From positions 115,701,361 through 115,765,360 of the forward strand of contig CM060703.1 in NCBI GenBank assembly GCA_030686995.1: a DNA stretch of 64,000 bases, in the 5' to 3' direction. This document shows positions 11,873 to 23,865 of the stretch, in pieces; within the stretch, counting starts at the first letter, position 1, and every line of letters starts with the position of its first letter. A program made the translations under genes and the position numbers. Source of the stretch: Artemisia argyi (lineage: Eukaryota > Streptophyta > Magnoliopsida > Asterales > Asteraceae). Below the pieces are notes generated by a model, which saw nothing but the letters and a program-made list of their open reading frames with translations, did not search any database and was not told the origin of the DNA.

Positions 11873-12325
11873 CAAGGACCAATTTTGCAATATTCCAAAT
11901 TTTGAGGGACCAAATCTGGCATTCTTCCAAAGTATTCCATTGGGGTTTTTTCTGCCAAGTGAGAATATTATGAGGACCTCTTTTGATAATTTCCATTTTT
12001 GAATGTCCAGGGACTAAAACTGCCAAACTTTCAAACTCCAGGGACCAAATATGTAATTTCACCAAAATTTCCAAGCAAGGACCATTCCTGCCAATAATGA
12101 GAAGTACAAGGAAAAAATTTGTTTTTCTCAAAGTTTTAATATCCCAGGGACCATTTTTGTCAATTTTCAAAGTTCAAGGACTAAACTTGTAATATTTTGA
12201 AACTTTGCACCAAAGGACTAACTATGTAATTTTGTGATTTAAAAGGACCTTTGGTGACTTTTTCAAGTTTTTAGAATAACCAGGGACTAGATTTGAAAAC
12301 TTTTGAAAGATGAGGGACTGAAACT
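11873..12325. repeat. GGACCAAA-word array in A left LTR
   Basis: Ten or more degenerate copies of GGGACCAAATNTGTAATTT-like words lie at 30-50 bp spacing. They match the arrays at 1463-1885 and 37012-37466. Open frames crossing this array on both strands are by-products of the words. Confidence 0.65.
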
Positions 12326-12496
12326 GCCAATTATGCAAACTTTGTTTATTTTTCATCTGTTTTTGATTATTTTGCATCTGAAACATATAAAACACATTCC
12401 TGAGATATTTTTAGTATTTTAATGCAATATTGAGTGTTTTTAGATGTTTTGGCAGCTCAGAATAGGTAAAAATGATGAGTGTTTGAGCACTCATCA

Positions 12497-12532
12497 ATCC
12501 CCCACACTAAAACATTGCTAGTCCCTAGCAAT
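12497..12532 (-). promoter_or_regulatory. A polypurine tract and PPT-side hairpin
   Basis: On the minus strand AGTGTGGGGGAT (complement of 12497-12508) directly precedes the 3' LTR and is the PPT. Just before it is an 8-bp perfect stem, ATTGCTAG and CTAGCAAT, with loop GGA (12514-12532). Confidence 0.8.
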
Positions 12533-13060
12533 CTTTTGAGAAAAACTTAATAGATTTGAAACTCTTTACCAAAAGCCATCACTTCTAGAGTAGCCAGATG
12601 TATCGATTCAAGTAAGAACTATGGTCCACCTGATAACCATGTGATTTTGAGCAAACCACCAGCTGTCAACGGATTTGATTAGTCTTTACCAAAAGCCGTT
12701 TGCTTCTGGACTAGCCAACTCTTGATGGACAAAGTCAACATCTTGGTGAGCTGATTACCAATTATGGTTTTCCACGGGCTTTACCACAAGCCATAATCTT
12801 GCAGGCTAGCCAACTCATTCACTTTTTTGGATATGGCGAGTTAATATACCATAAAATTTTGGGCAAATTGCAAGCCATCAACGGATTTGAGATATCTTTA
12901 CCAAGAGCCGTTTGCTCCTGGATTAGCCAATCCTTTTGTCATTTAGACATGGAGGACTGATAACCACAAAAATTTTGAAATAAAGTGAACAAATTTTGAA
13001 AATTTTTGGGCCAAAATGGGGGTACTTAGAAAGTATTTTGTGATAAAATTCGCTAGAATT
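12533..13060 (-). repeat. Four-unit repeat with 23-nt-loop hairpins, A 3' region
   Basis: Four degenerate units share CTTTACC..AAGCC, 12-14 variable bases, then TAGCCA (starting near 12563, 12684, 12780 and 12895). In units 2 and 4 AACGG pairs with CCGTT (12668-12672 with 12696-12700; 12880-12884 with 12908-12912). In unit 3 ATTATGG pairs with CCATAAT (12761-12767 with 12791-12797). All three loops are exactly 23 bases. Unit 1 keeps the motif but has no pairing 5' arm. No coding frame is evident. Confidence 0.65.
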
Positions 13061-13104
13061 CCCCCCCCCCCCCCCCAGACTAGAATTGAATATTGTCCTC
13101 AATA
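13061..13104 (-). promoter_or_regulatory. A internal PPT-like G run with AGGA-loop hairpin
   Basis: A run of 16 C at 13061-13076 reads as a G run in the element sense. It follows stem TATTG and CAATA with loop AGGA (13091-13104). This repeats the arrangement at the true PPT. Confidence 0.55.
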
Positions 13105-13258
13105 ATCAAAGTCCCGGCTATTATGCCGATTCTTTGAACGGAAAAAGCTAATATTCTAAACTAACTATGGAAATATCGTTTTTATTTTTCACTTTATATG
13201 TACATATAAACATTTTTTTTTATACTGAAAACTTGTATACATATTTACTTTGCAAAAG

Positions 13259-13281
13259 GTGGGGGACGGCCACTCCCCCAC
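13259..13281 (-). promoter_or_regulatory. A internal PPT-like tract inside an inverted repeat
   Basis: GTGGGGGA (13259-13266) and TCCCCCAC (13274-13281) are perfectly inverted around 7 bases. In the element sense the first arm reached is part of TTTAGTGTGGGGGA, the same sequence as the true PPT. Confidence 0.55.
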
Positions 13282-13353
13282 ACTAAAGTGTTAGATTGTA
13301 GAAAGAAGTCAGAGATATGGGTGAAAACCCATATTTTGCTAATTTTTGTTCAC

Positions 13354-13373
13354 CGAGTCAGTAGCTTGACTCG
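13354..13373 (-). promoter_or_regulatory. A post-stop hairpin
   Basis: CGAGTC and GACTCG form a 6-bp perfect stem around an 8-base loop that reads AAGCTACT in the element sense. It starts about ten bases after the integrase stop (13384-13386). The conserved AAGCGCTTCT block that follows it in B, E1 and E2 is missing here. Confidence 0.65.
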
Positions 13374-13383
13374 ATCCCCGAAT

Positions 13384-14976
13384 TCATTGGTCCATGGGGA
13401 AAGTTTGGAGATCCGGGAGAACCATGGATGGTATGTCCTCTCCAAAATAATGTTTCAAACGATGACCATTCACTTTGAAGTTGGGACCTTCGGGTTGAGA
13501 TAACTCAATAGTCCCGTATGGATATACTTTTGCAACAGTGAATGGTCCAGTCCATCGGGTTTTTAATTTCCCTGAGAAGATCTTTAACCTTGAATTGAAA
13601 AGAAGGACTCTGTCACCGACGTTGAAAACGCGGTTCTTAATTTTGGAGTCGTGGATCTTCTTTGTCTTTTCTTTGTAGATCAAAGAGTTCTCGTAGGCTT
13701 GATCACGAAGTTCGTTTAATTTATTGAGTTGAACCTTACGGTGATCACCAGCTTTATGAAGGTCGTAGTTTGCATGTTTCAAGGCCCAATAGGCTTTGTG
13801 CTCGAGCTCGATAGGTAGATGACACGCCTTCCCGTATACAAGCTTGTAGGGAGTACATCCGATGGGTGTTTTGTAGGTCGTACGGAAGGCCCAGAGTGCA
13901 TCATCTAGTATGTCCGACCAGGAGGCACGGTTTTCACCTACGGTCCTTTCAAGAATCCGTTTAATACCACAGTTTGAAACCTCCACCTGCCCACTTGTTT
14001 GTGGGTGATACGCGGTAGAAAGACGGTGAGTAACACCGTACTTAAGCATGACTTTTGCGAATTGATCATTGCAAAAGTGTGTACTGCGATCACTAATGAT
14101 GGCACGGGGAGTTCCAAAACGAGCAAAGAGGGATTTCAAGAATTTCACAACAACTCGGGCATCGTTAGTGGGTAAGGCCTTTGCCTCAACCCATTTTTAC
14201 AAGTAGTCAACAGCCACGAGAATGTATTTGTTTCCACGAGAAGATGGGAATGGCCCCATAAAATCAATGCACCAGATGTCAAAGATTTCACAAACTTGAA
14301 TGACATTTTGTGGCATTTCGTTCTTTCGTGAAATATTACCGTGACGCAGACAAGCGTCACAAGCTTTGACTAACTCGTGGGCATCCTTATAGATTGTGGG
14401 CCAATGGAAACCGGAGTCAAACACCTTTTTGGCGGTGTAGTTAGGACTATGGTAGCCTCCGATGGGTCCAGCATGACAAGCCTTGAGAATATCAGCGGCT
14501 TCCTGTCCGTAAACACATCGCCTGATGACTTGATCGGCACAGATTTTATAGAGATATGGGTCGTCCCAGAAGTAATGTTTAACGTCTTTGAAAAATTTGT
14601 TTTTCTGTTGGGACGACATCCCCTTCATGATGAAGTTACCCGCATGGTAATTTGCAAAGTCGGCAAACCATGGGGTAGAAGAGTCACCACGAAAAGAAAC
14701 CGCATTGAGTGTCTCGAGAGGAAATGTTCCATTTATTTCCTGTTTCTCGGACACATCCTGGTGAGGGTTTTCTAATCGTGAAAGATGATCAGCAGCAAGA
14801 TTCTCGGCTCCTTTTTTATCACGGATAATGATATCAAATTCTTGGAGGAGGAGAACCCAATGGAGTAGCCTCGGCTTTGCAAATAGGTACTTCAAAGCCG
14901 AGTGATCCGTATACACTACGCATTTGGTCAGGATTAAGTATGGCCGGAATTTTTCAAAGGCATACACCACAGCCAA
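13384..14976 (-). pseudogene. A pol, RNase H end and integrase
   Basis: One reading frame runs from the RNase H end into integrase, with one internal stop (TAA 14197-14199). Visible motifs are [13 protein letters not shown] and [13 protein letters not shown] of RNase H, the linker [14 protein letters not shown], the integrase zinc finger ending CDACLRHGN, and the DDE triad in [20 protein letters not shown] and QVEVSNCGIKR. The C-terminal part has the block GKACHLPIELEHKAYWALK, which I associate with the Athila clade, then a GDRVLLFNSR module. The role was integration of the cDNA. It follows RT in frame; the stop between them is at 15013-15015. Confidence 0.9.
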
Positions 14977-15012
14977 TAGTTCTTTTTCAGTGTTGGTGTA
15001 ATGACTTTGAGT

Positions 15013-16206
15013 CTAAGTCATAGTTTTGCTTGCGTAGTGTATAGGCTGAAAGTATTTTGCTTTTCGTTGCCCCAAGACCGCACCTATGGCAAAATCACTA
15101 GCATCGCACAGAAGCTCAAAAGGTAGGTCCCAATCGGGGGCAACAAGAATCAGTGCCTCAGTAAGCTTTTTCTTTAATGTTTCAAAAGCTTCGATGCACT
15201 CAGGAGAGAAGATGAAAGGAGCATCCTTCTCAAGGAGATGGGTCATAGGCCGGGCGATTTTAGAGAAATCTTGGATAAACCTACGATAGAAGCCGACATG
15301 ACCCAGAAAGCTCCTAACACCTTTAATGGTAGTGGGATGAGGTAATTTAGCAATGACATCAATTTTGGCTTTGTCAACCTCAATCCCGTTTTTTGAAAAG
15401 TCATCCAAGTGGGAGAGACAAGACTGGAATGAATCCCCGATGACTGAAAAGTCATCCATAAATACCTCCATAGTTTTCCCGATCAGGTCGGAAAAGATTG
15501 ACATCATGCACCTTTGGATCGTGCCTGGTGCATTACATAAGCCGAAAGGCATACGTCTGCAAGCAAAAGTTCCGTAGGGGCATGTGAAGATAGTTTTCTC
15601 TTGATCCTGTGGATCAATGGGGATTTGGAAGTAACCCGAGAAACCATCGAGGAAACAGTAGTATTCATTCCCCGCTAGTCTTTCGAGCATCTAGTCCATA
15701 AAAGGCAGAGGAAAATGGTCTTTACGGGTGGCCTCATTTAACTTACGATAGTCAATACATACTCGCCAACCCGTGACCAAACGAGTTGGAATCAACTCGT
15801 TTTCCTCATTAGTGACAACGGTTATGCCACCCTTTTTAGGAACGCAATGAATTGGGCTAACCTAAGGACTGTCAGATATAGGATAAATCAACCCCGCATC
15901 AAGAAGTTTTAGAACTTCTTGTTTGATAACTTCGTGGATTTTGGGATTTACCATTCTCTGTTGTTGCACGGCTCGCTTAAAGTCATCCTCCATTAAGATT
16001 TTGTGTGTACAAAAGTCCGGGCTAATACCCTTAATGTTGGAGAGTTTCCAAGCAATTGCTTGCTTGTGTGACTTAAGAACCTTTAGAAGTGCAGCCTTTT
16101 CCTCATCTTTCAAGTCTTTAGCAATAATGACGGGTAATTTATCATCACCCTCAAGAAATGCATATTCTAGATGAGGAGGCAAGTCCTTGAGCTCAACCTC
16201 GGGAAA
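15013..16206 (-). pseudogene. A pol, reverse transcriptase
   Basis: The frame continues from protease across the B insertion point. It has FPEVELKDLPPHLEYAF at the start, KQAIAWKLSNIKGISP, then RT core motifs [25 protein letters not shown] and the catalytic FMDD in [12 protein letters not shown]. Stops lie at 15862-15864 and 15691-15693. After CLSHLDD the frame jumps to the segment GIEVDKAKID; compared with B about 39 residues (the LNWEKCHF and LGHKIS region) are missing without a frameshift. The enzyme would be inactive. RNase H begins after the thumb and connection (FEALCDASDFAIG-like region). Confidence 0.9.
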
Positions 16207-16211
16207 GTCAT

Positions 16212-17949
16212 TGATAACGCTCAAAGTTAACATGTTTTTATAAGCGTTATTAGTGTTTTTGTGTATGTTATTTGGTTGTTTTTATATGCTTTTGCCACTA
16301 AATCGTATCAAAGTATGTTTTCGTAGCATATGTAGCCAAATGCAGGAAAAATGGAGAAAAAGTGAAGAAAATGAAGTATACGTGATTACACGAAGATTCC
16401 CGAGCTCAAAAGTCCAATCTGTGAAGTAATTCATATGAGAACCTAAGTTTTGTCATCTCAAAGTTCCTAGTTCAGAAGTTAATCAAGTTTGGATAGTGCA
16501 TAAAGAACTACACAAGGAAAAGTCAAAGTCCAAAACAGCAAGGATCTACCATCCGATCGGTTGGAGTTAAACCGATCGGATTGCCATTATGACCATTTTC
16601 CATCCGATCGGTATCAACCCGCAACCGACCGGATGGCCACTTCTGCATGTTTTTGCCAACTTTTGTGCACGAATCTTGGTCTTTTGTCCTATGGTTCTAG
16701 GCCCTTCTTAGTGTCTTACTATCCAAGTTCAAGCATTTAAGTCCCTATTCATTACCAAGAGTGTTGGACAAGCCTATAAGGACCTCAAAAGTGCACCATT
16801 CATGACACCATTGAAGATACCATTTACTCCCATTACTACACACAATTATTATCATCTTCTAGCTCTCTAAGGAGGAAAATTCGTGCATAAAGAACCAGGA
16901 ACTTTGGAGGACCAAGGAAGCAACATTTGGAGGTCAAAATCTCAAGAAATCATCACCAACACTTAGGTTATCAATACCTTGTCATTTGTTATCAATTACA
17001 AAGCATTGTAAGACTTATAACCATGGTTTCTAATGTTAAATATTATGAGTTTATTTGCATGTTTGCTATGAGTGGCTAGTAATCTTTTTACACTTGTTTG
17101 ATGATGTTTTATACTTAGTGATAGTTATGATTGTGATAACATGTTTTAATTCAATTTCAAATCAATCCTAAGAACCAATTGTACCTTAAGTTTCATAGTG
17201 ACATTTGTTTAGCCAAGGTTAAGTAATTGATAATAGTTTCAAAGGTCGAAAGATTTGTTATTACTCAACTACTTATAATCATTTGTCTATGAATGATTGT
17301 TTTTCACCATAATTATTCTTGACTAAACAAAGAAACAAGAAGTATGATTGTAAAGAGAATGCTTTTATAACATCAAATCGGATTGTTTGTAAACTTTTAG
17401 TAGGACGAAAGTTTAAATGTTTATAAACAATTGTGACCTTTTTGTCTATAAAGAGGTTACCTTTTGTATTGACCATTTCCTAGGAGTATTTGATTGATAA
17501 TAACAGTTTGTCTTGTGTTTAAGATATCCACCATACCTTATGAACCTTGGATAGATCTTGAATTGATTGGTTTACACCTAAAGCTTGTTTTTATGAACTA
17601 AAATCTTGATGAAGATTTAACTTGTAGAAACAATAGATTAGATCACCATCTAATTATCTCAACCAACATGTTATCAAAAGTTATCACAATCATGTGTGTC
17701 ATTAAGTAGAAAACTAGTCTAAACAAGTGTAGTTTTTAATTTATTGAATTTGCTTATTATCTTATTTGCGTACATTAGAGATTTACTTTTAGACTTATAT
17801 TTCGATTCACTCACAAATCCCTGCGAACGATCCCGACTTACCATCATATCTTGCTATAACGGACGAGTACACTTGCTCGTATGTGTTGTTTCTAGATTTG
17901 GTAACTCATCTTTATAAATTTAAAACTCGCACTAACAAATAGCACATCA
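16212..17949 (+). repeat. B 5' LTR
   Basis: TG...CA ends, 1,738 bp, paired with 28382-30119. A CCGATCGG cluster lies at 16553-16632. I see no strong TATA box. No gene lies in it; the short frame on the minus strand near 17279-17476, also present in the other LTR, has no recognisable product. Confidence 0.95.
16553..16632 (+). repeat. CCGATCGG palindrome cluster, B 5' LTR
   Basis: CCGATCGG occurs at 16553-16560, 16572-16579 and 16604-16611, with CCGACCGG at 16625-16632. In the 3' LTR (28733-28802) all four copies are intact CCGATCGG. Confidence 0.75.
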
Positions 17950-17955
17950 TGTTTT

Positions 17956-17973
17956 TGGCGCCGCTGCCGGGGA
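17956..17973 (+). other. B primer-binding site, tRNA-Asp type
   Basis: TGGCGCCGCTGCCGGGGA starts six bases after the LTR. It is the tRNA-Asp type PBS also seen in E1, E2 and (with one change) A. Confidence 0.9.
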
Positions 17974-18059
17974 TTTTGATCGTATTTCTTTAAGTTTTAA
18001 AAGTCCGTTTCTTTTCGTGTTCGTTTTCTAAAAAAAAAAAAAAAATCCGTGGCATCCGT

Positions 18060-18149
18060 CCGATCGGATTCACTTCCAGCCGATCGGTTTCCCACATTTT
18101 TAATTTTACCGTAGCGTCCATCCGATCGGTTTGTTATCCAACCGATTGG
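18060..18149 (+). repeat. CCGATCGG cluster in B leader
   Basis: CCGATCGG at 18060-18067, 18080-18087 and 18122-18129, plus CCGATTGG at 18142-18149, lie between the PBS and the gag start. The same word is clustered in the LTR of B, so it lies on both sides of the PBS. Confidence 0.75.
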
Positions 18150-18237
18150 GATAGATTTTTCTGTTTTTATTATTTTTTATTTTTTTATTTTCTTGTTCTT
18201 TTGTTTAGGTAATTGACTCGATTCTCTTGATAGTTGT

Positions 18238-19107
18238 ATGAACACTCGTTCTACTACTAAAAAGCTTAGTACACCTTTATCCGATCCCGAAAGTTGGTTT
18301 CGTAAGAAGAGATCTTCATCTATTCTTAATTGGTTTGATAATCTTTCCGAAGAACACCCAATTTCTAATCTTTTTGAACCAATACCCATGGCTGACGATT
18401 TACCCATGTGGGCCGCCAATAGAACCGTAGCACCCACTCCTGGAGCTGCTATTGTTGTCGCCGACCTTGGTGAAAACTTTACCGTTAAAGGGCACCATCT
18501 TTCTATGATTAAAGACCGTCAATTCGATGGCCGTTCGCGGGCCGATCCGCACAAACACATTGCCGAATTCATTGAAATTTGTTGCATGTTTCGTTATGGA
18601 GATACTAATGTCGATGCTATCAAGCTCAAACTTTTTCCATCATCACTCGCCGGAGATGCCAAAGTATGGTATAACGAATTAACCCCAGGAACTATTAATA
18701 CATGGGAAGAGATGAGGCAAGCTTTTGTAAGCCGATTCTTTCCACCTGCCATGTATGATAGACTAATGGGAGAAATCGGTGCTTTTTCACAAAATCCTAA
18801 TGAATCTCTTGTTGAAGCTTGGCTTCGCATGAAAGATTTGCTTCGAAGTTGTCATGGTCATAATTTAGGACGAGGAACAATAATCCAAATCTTTTATCAT
18901 GGTCTTGATGAAGCATCTCAAGCAATCCTTGATGCCGGAGGAATTTTCCTTTACAAAACACCTAAAGAGGCATATCAACTTCTTGAAGATCGAGTACTTC
19001 TTAAACTCGATTGGTCAAAAGATTCCAAAACCAAACCTATACGGAAAACCATTGCTTTTGCCGAAAGTTCAGATAATTCAAAACTCATTGACAAAATAGA
19101 AGCCTAG
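18238..19107 (+). pseudogene. B gag, capsid part
   Basis: The frame opens at ATG 18238 (MNTRSTTKK) after the leader. Residues about 85-265 form a retrotransposon gag domain, with LKLFPSSLAGDAKVWYNEL and RFFPPAMYDRLMGEIGAF as its clearest parts. Its role is particle assembly. It ends early at TAG 19105-19107; the zinc knuckle and linker continue in another frame from 19149. A has the same gag type, and B lies between A's own protease and RT, so the two gags are independent copies. Confidence 0.88.
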
Positions 19108-19148
19108 TCTTCTAAAATGGACTCGCATACAAAGATATAAAAGGAGAA

Positions 19149-20870
19149 ATGAAAGAAATGCGAGATGGCTGTAATAATTGTGGAGGAAATCACACATCAT
19201 CCAAGTGTGATGACCAACCTATGAATAGACCCAACGAAGGGGAAGCCAATTATGTCCAAGGAGGATATCGTGGAGGAGGTTTTCGTGGTAATTATTACGG
19301 AAGAAGTTCTGGAAATTGGCAAGATCGCCAACAAAGGGATAATAACCGTGATTTTCAACCTAGAACAGACAATCCAAACCCAACAAATTCAGATAAAAAG
19401 GAAGAATCTGAGTTCGAAAAAATGATGTGAGAATTCGTAAATGCTCAAAGAACCACAAATGAGTTTGTAAAAACCCAATTTTTCAATCTCAAAACCAAAG
19501 TTGAGCAAGGTCAGAAAAATCATCAAGCTTCTATCCAAGATCTTGAACAAAAATTTTGTAGACTTTCTGATCAATTTTCTTCTCGAATTCCTGGTACATT
19601 ACCAAGTAACACCCAATCCAATCCAAAACCATCTGAATCAAACGATAAGAATTATCGTCCACCATAAAACAGAAATGAGCATATCAATGTTGTATTCACT
19701 CGAAGTGGTCTCTCATATGATCCACCACCCATTCCTACCGATAGCACTCTTATTCAAGATGAGAAGGAAGAAGCTGAAGAGAAAGCAGTTGAAGAAGAAC
19801 CAACCCAAAAACCAACCGTTCCAACAATAAAGCCTTATACACCGAAAATACCATATCCACAAGCCCTAAGAAAAGAGAAAAGAGATGAGCGAAATAAGAA
19901 TTTTTTAGAGATGATCAAAGAAGTTAGAATTAACGTACCCCTCGTTGATGTTTTAGCTGGAATGCCGAATTATGGGAAATTTTTGAAAGAACTTCTTAAT
20001 AATCGAAACAAGTTGGAACAAATTTTTGCTACCGTTCTTAATGAAGAATGCTTTGCTATAATTCAAAACAAAATTCCACCAAAACTTGGAGATCCCGGAA
20101 GTTTTCTTATACCATGTACATTAGGAAACAACATCACATGTGATGCTTTAGCCGATTTAGGTGCAAGTATCAATTTGATGCCCTATTCGTTGTATTCTAA
20201 ACTTTCCATCAATACATTCAAACCTACTAAGATGAGTATAAGATTAGCCAACCATACATACCAATATCCTATTGGGGTTGCTGAAAATATGCTTGTTCAA
20301 GTTGGTAAATTTGTTTTTCCTGTGGATTTTGTCATCTTAGAAATGGAAGAAGATAGTCGAGTACCCTTAATCTTAGGAAGACCTTTCTTAAACACTGCTG
20401 ATGCAATGATTAAAGTTAAAGGTAAAGATCTCAATCTTGGAGTAGGAGAAGATCGAATCACATTCTTAATCGATAAAGCAATGAAATATCCAAATTCCAG
20501 TGATGACACATGCTATAACATCGATGTAATTGATGAAGTCACTGAAGAAGAATTGGATGCATTACTTGACGATTCGAAACCAATCATGACTACTTCAGAA
20601 AAGAACAGTGAAACAGATTCTGATAAAGAATTTGAGGAATTCATGGAAATAAAATTAGAAGAAGAGGAAGAAGAGAAATTTGAAGATATCACTGAGAAAG
20701 ATCAATTGAAAATCAAATCATCTCTAGGAGAACCACCCACTGATTTGGAACTCAAAACCCTTCCCAATAATCTCGAATATGCTTACTTAGAAAAAAAAAT
20801 CACTTCTTCCAGTAGTCATATCGTCGTTGCTCAAAACAAATCAAAAAGAAAGACTTGTTTCTGTTCTTAG
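19149..20870 (+). pseudogene. B gag zinc knuckle and protease
   Basis: A single frame runs to 20870 with two in-frame stops (TGA 19428-19430 and TAA 19665-19667). It starts with a CX2CX3HX4C knuckle (CNNCGGNHTSSKC), the same spacing as in A and E2, then a glycine/arginine-rich part, then a proline- and glutamate-rich linker. The retropepsin part has the active-site region ADLGASINLMPYSLY and the flap and end region VPLILGRPFLNTADAMI. An acidic tail follows. Protease would process the polyprotein. The frame is lost near 20835, where RT begins in another frame. Confidence 0.88.
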
Positions 20871-22428
20871 GAAGCATAAACGCGCTTTTGCGTGGAAAAC
20901 TTCTGATATTCCAGGAATTAGTCCAGACTTTTGCAAACACAAAATCAATTATGAAGAAGGTACTAAACCTGTGGTAGAAAGACAACGTCGACTCAATCCA
21001 AACATGAAAGAAGTTGTTAAGAAGGAAATCATCAAACTTCTTGACGCATGAATTATTTATCCTATCGAGGATAGCCCAAGGGTGAGTCCTGTTCATTGTG
21101 TTCCAAAGAAAGGAGGAATGACTGTAGGGACAAACAAAAGGAATGAATTAGTTCCTAATAGAACTGTCACTGGATGGCGAGTATGTATTGATTACATAAA
21201 ACTCAACAAAGCCACCAGGAAAGATCATTTTCCTTTACCCTTCATGGATCAAATGCTAGAAAGATTAGCAGGAAACAAATACTTTTGCTTCCTTGATGGT
21301 TTTTCAGGATATTTCCAAATTCCTATCGATCCATCCGATCAAGAGAAAACCACATTTACATGTCCTTTTGGAACCCACGCTTACCGGCGTATGCCTTTTG
21401 GTCTATGTAATGCACCTGCAACTTTTCAGAGGTGTATGATCGCAATATTTCAAGACATGCTTGAAACATCTATGGAAGTTTTCATGGATGATTTTTCAGT
21501 TTTTGGTGATTCTTTTGAAACTTGTCTTTCCAATCTCGATAAAATGCTTGAGAGATGTGAAGCTGCACATCTAGTTCTTAATTGGGAAAAATGTCATTTC
21601 ATGGTAACTGAAGGAATTGTGTTAGGACACAAGATATCAAGTTCAGGGATGAAAGTAGACAAAGCTAAAATAGATGTTATCACCAAATTACCACCACCAA
21701 CTAACGTTAAAGCCGTTAGAAGTTTTCTAGGACATGCCGGTTTTTACCGCCGATTTATCAAAGATTTTTCAAAAATATCACATCCTATGACTAAACTTTT
21801 AGAAAAAGATTATGTATTTAATTTCAATGCTGACTGCATTAAAGCTTTCGAAACATTGAAAAGTCAATTGACTAGTGCCCCAATTATGGTTGCACCTAAT
21901 TGGTCACTACCATTTGAAATTATGTGTGCCGCAAGCGATTTCGCTGTTGGAGCCGTTTTAGGACAACGTGAAGGAAAAAATTTTCGTCCTATATACTTTG
22001 CTTGTAAAACACTCAACAATGCTCAACAAAACTATACGGTTACGCAGAAAGAATTATTAGATGTAGTTTTTGCATTCGAAAAATTCAGATCTTATCTTGT
22101 GCTTTCAAAAACAATAGTTTTTACCGATCATTCCGCACTCAAATATCTGTTTAACAAACAAGATGCAAAACCGCGTCTTATCAGATGGATTTTATTACTG
22201 CAAGAATTTGATATCGAAATAAAAGACAAGAAAGGAGCAGAAAATCTTGCAGCAGATCATTTGTCACGTCTCGAGAATCCGAATTTGGAAGAATTAAAAG
22301 AAAATGAAATTAATGATTATTTTCCAGAAGAAACTCTCATGACGATAGATAAAGATGATGATGAGGAAATACCATGGTTTGCAAATTACGCAAATTATCT
22401 TGCAGGAGTATTCTTAAAAAAGGGATGA
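20827..22428 (+). pseudogene. B reverse transcriptase and RNase H
   Basis: The RT frame opens near 20827, is broken by TGA 21049-21051, and runs on to 22428. Motifs include [52 protein letters not shown], the catalytic FMDD in [23 protein letters not shown] and [16 protein letters not shown]. RNase H follows ([46 protein letters not shown]); the first acidic residue is kept in AASD. Then comes the [14 protein letters not shown] linker. A frameshift near 22425 separates it from integrase. Confidence 0.93.
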
Positions 22429-23850
22429 GTCACTACCAACGTAATAAGTTCTTTTCAGAACTAAAACACTATTATTGGGAGAAACCTTACCTTTTTAAGA
22501 TGTGCAAGGATGGAATGATACGAAGATGTGTTTCGGGTGCCGAAACAAGAAAAATTCTTGATGAATGTCATCATGGCCCAACTGGGGGACATTATGGTCC
22601 TTCCACTACAGCTAGAAAAGTTTTTGATGCTGGATTCTATTGGCCTACAATTTTCAAAGAAGTGTATACTCTTGTTCAAAACTGTGATGCGTGCCAAAAA
22701 TCCGGTAACCTTTCTCGAAGAGACGAAATGCCTCAAAAGAGCATTCAAGTCTGTGAAATATTCGACATTTGGGGAATTGATTTTATGGGACCCTTCCCTA
22801 AATCACACAAATACGAATATATTCTCGTTGCAATCGATTATGTTTCCAAATGGGTTGAAGCTGAAGCTCTTCCTACTAACGATGCACGAGTTGTTGTCAA
22901 CTTTCTCAAAAAGCTTTTTGCTCTCTATGGAATTCCTAAAGCTTTAATAAGTGATAGAGGATCCCATTTTTGTAATAAACAAGTGGAGAAAGTAATGAAA
23001 CGATATGGAGTTCATCATCGTTTGGCTGCAGCTTATCATCCACAAACTAGTGGTCAAGTCGAAAATACCAATAGAGCTATAAAAAAGAATACTTGAAAAA
23101 ACGGTTAAAGACAATCCTTCCGTTTGGTCAAGGAAATTAGACGACGCTCTATGGGCATTTCGTACGGCATATAAGACACCAATTGGTACGACACCATACA
23201 GACTCTTGTATGGGAAAACATGTCATCTACCGTTCGAACTTGAACACCGTGCTTACTGGGCGTTAAGAAGCTGTAATCCTGATTTAAAAGTAGCTGGAGA
23301 AAAGAGATTTTTGCAATTACATGAACTTGATGAGTTAAGACTTCAAGCTTATGAAAACTCCAAGCTATATAAAGCAAGAACCAAAACATACGATAGAAAG
23401 CTGAGAATTCGGAAACAATTAAAAGCTGGAGATAAAGTTCTGCTTTTCAATATGAAGTACAAGTTTAAAGCTCCAAAACTCAAGCCAAAATGGTTTGGAC
23501 CATATGTAGTGATACATGGATTTCCATCAGGTTATGTTGAACTTTATGACAAACATGGTGGAAGTTTCATTGTAAATGGGCACCAAATTAAACTCTATTA
23601 TGATAAGGAGCAATTAAACGTAATTTCTAATGAAGAAATTTCATCCGAATTTGAATATGAAGCTATCACATTCATGGTTCCACACAAGGAAATGATTCCT
23701 TGGGCACACAATAATGGTTTTATCTATGATGCTCTTCCTAGAGCATGGGAAAATGTTAAATTGGAAAACATAGATGAAACAGGAGAGGGAATTGTGATAG
23801 GAAATGTGTTGTATATCCCTAAAAGGAAACATAACACTAAAACTTCATAA
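22374..23850 (+). pseudogene. B integrase
   Basis: Integrase begins around [11 protein letters not shown], has the HHCC finger ending CDACQKSGN, and the catalytic triad in [20 protein letters not shown] and [12 protein letters not shown] frameshift near 23085 moves the C-terminal part (LWAFRTAYKTPIGTTP, GKTCHLPFELEHRAYWALR, GDKVLLFNMK) into a different frame, which ends at TAA 23848-23850. The C-terminus carries an extra tail of about 60 residues after the usual NGHQIKLYY region. It would insert cDNA into the genome; this copy cannot make one continuous protein. Confidence 0.92.
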
Positions 23851-23865
23851 TCGATTTCGAAGTTT

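Larger units (their letters stand above)
8446..12496 (-). repeat. A 3' LTR (left copy)
   Basis: It begins TGATTGGTTCC and ends CACTCATCA on the plus strand. It matches 33599-37636 almost throughout, with scattered substitutions and small indels. It keeps the TATA segment that the right copy has lost. The last 24 bases (12473-12496) form a 9-bp perfect inverted repeat, TGATGAGTG and CACTCATCA, around TTTGAG. The frames inside it have no recognisable product. Confidence 0.95.

Noticed and set aside
11547..12170. 207-codon minus-strand ORF in the A left LTR
   Set aside because: It crosses the GGACCAAA array and has no recognisable domain; the matching region of the right LTR does not keep the frame.
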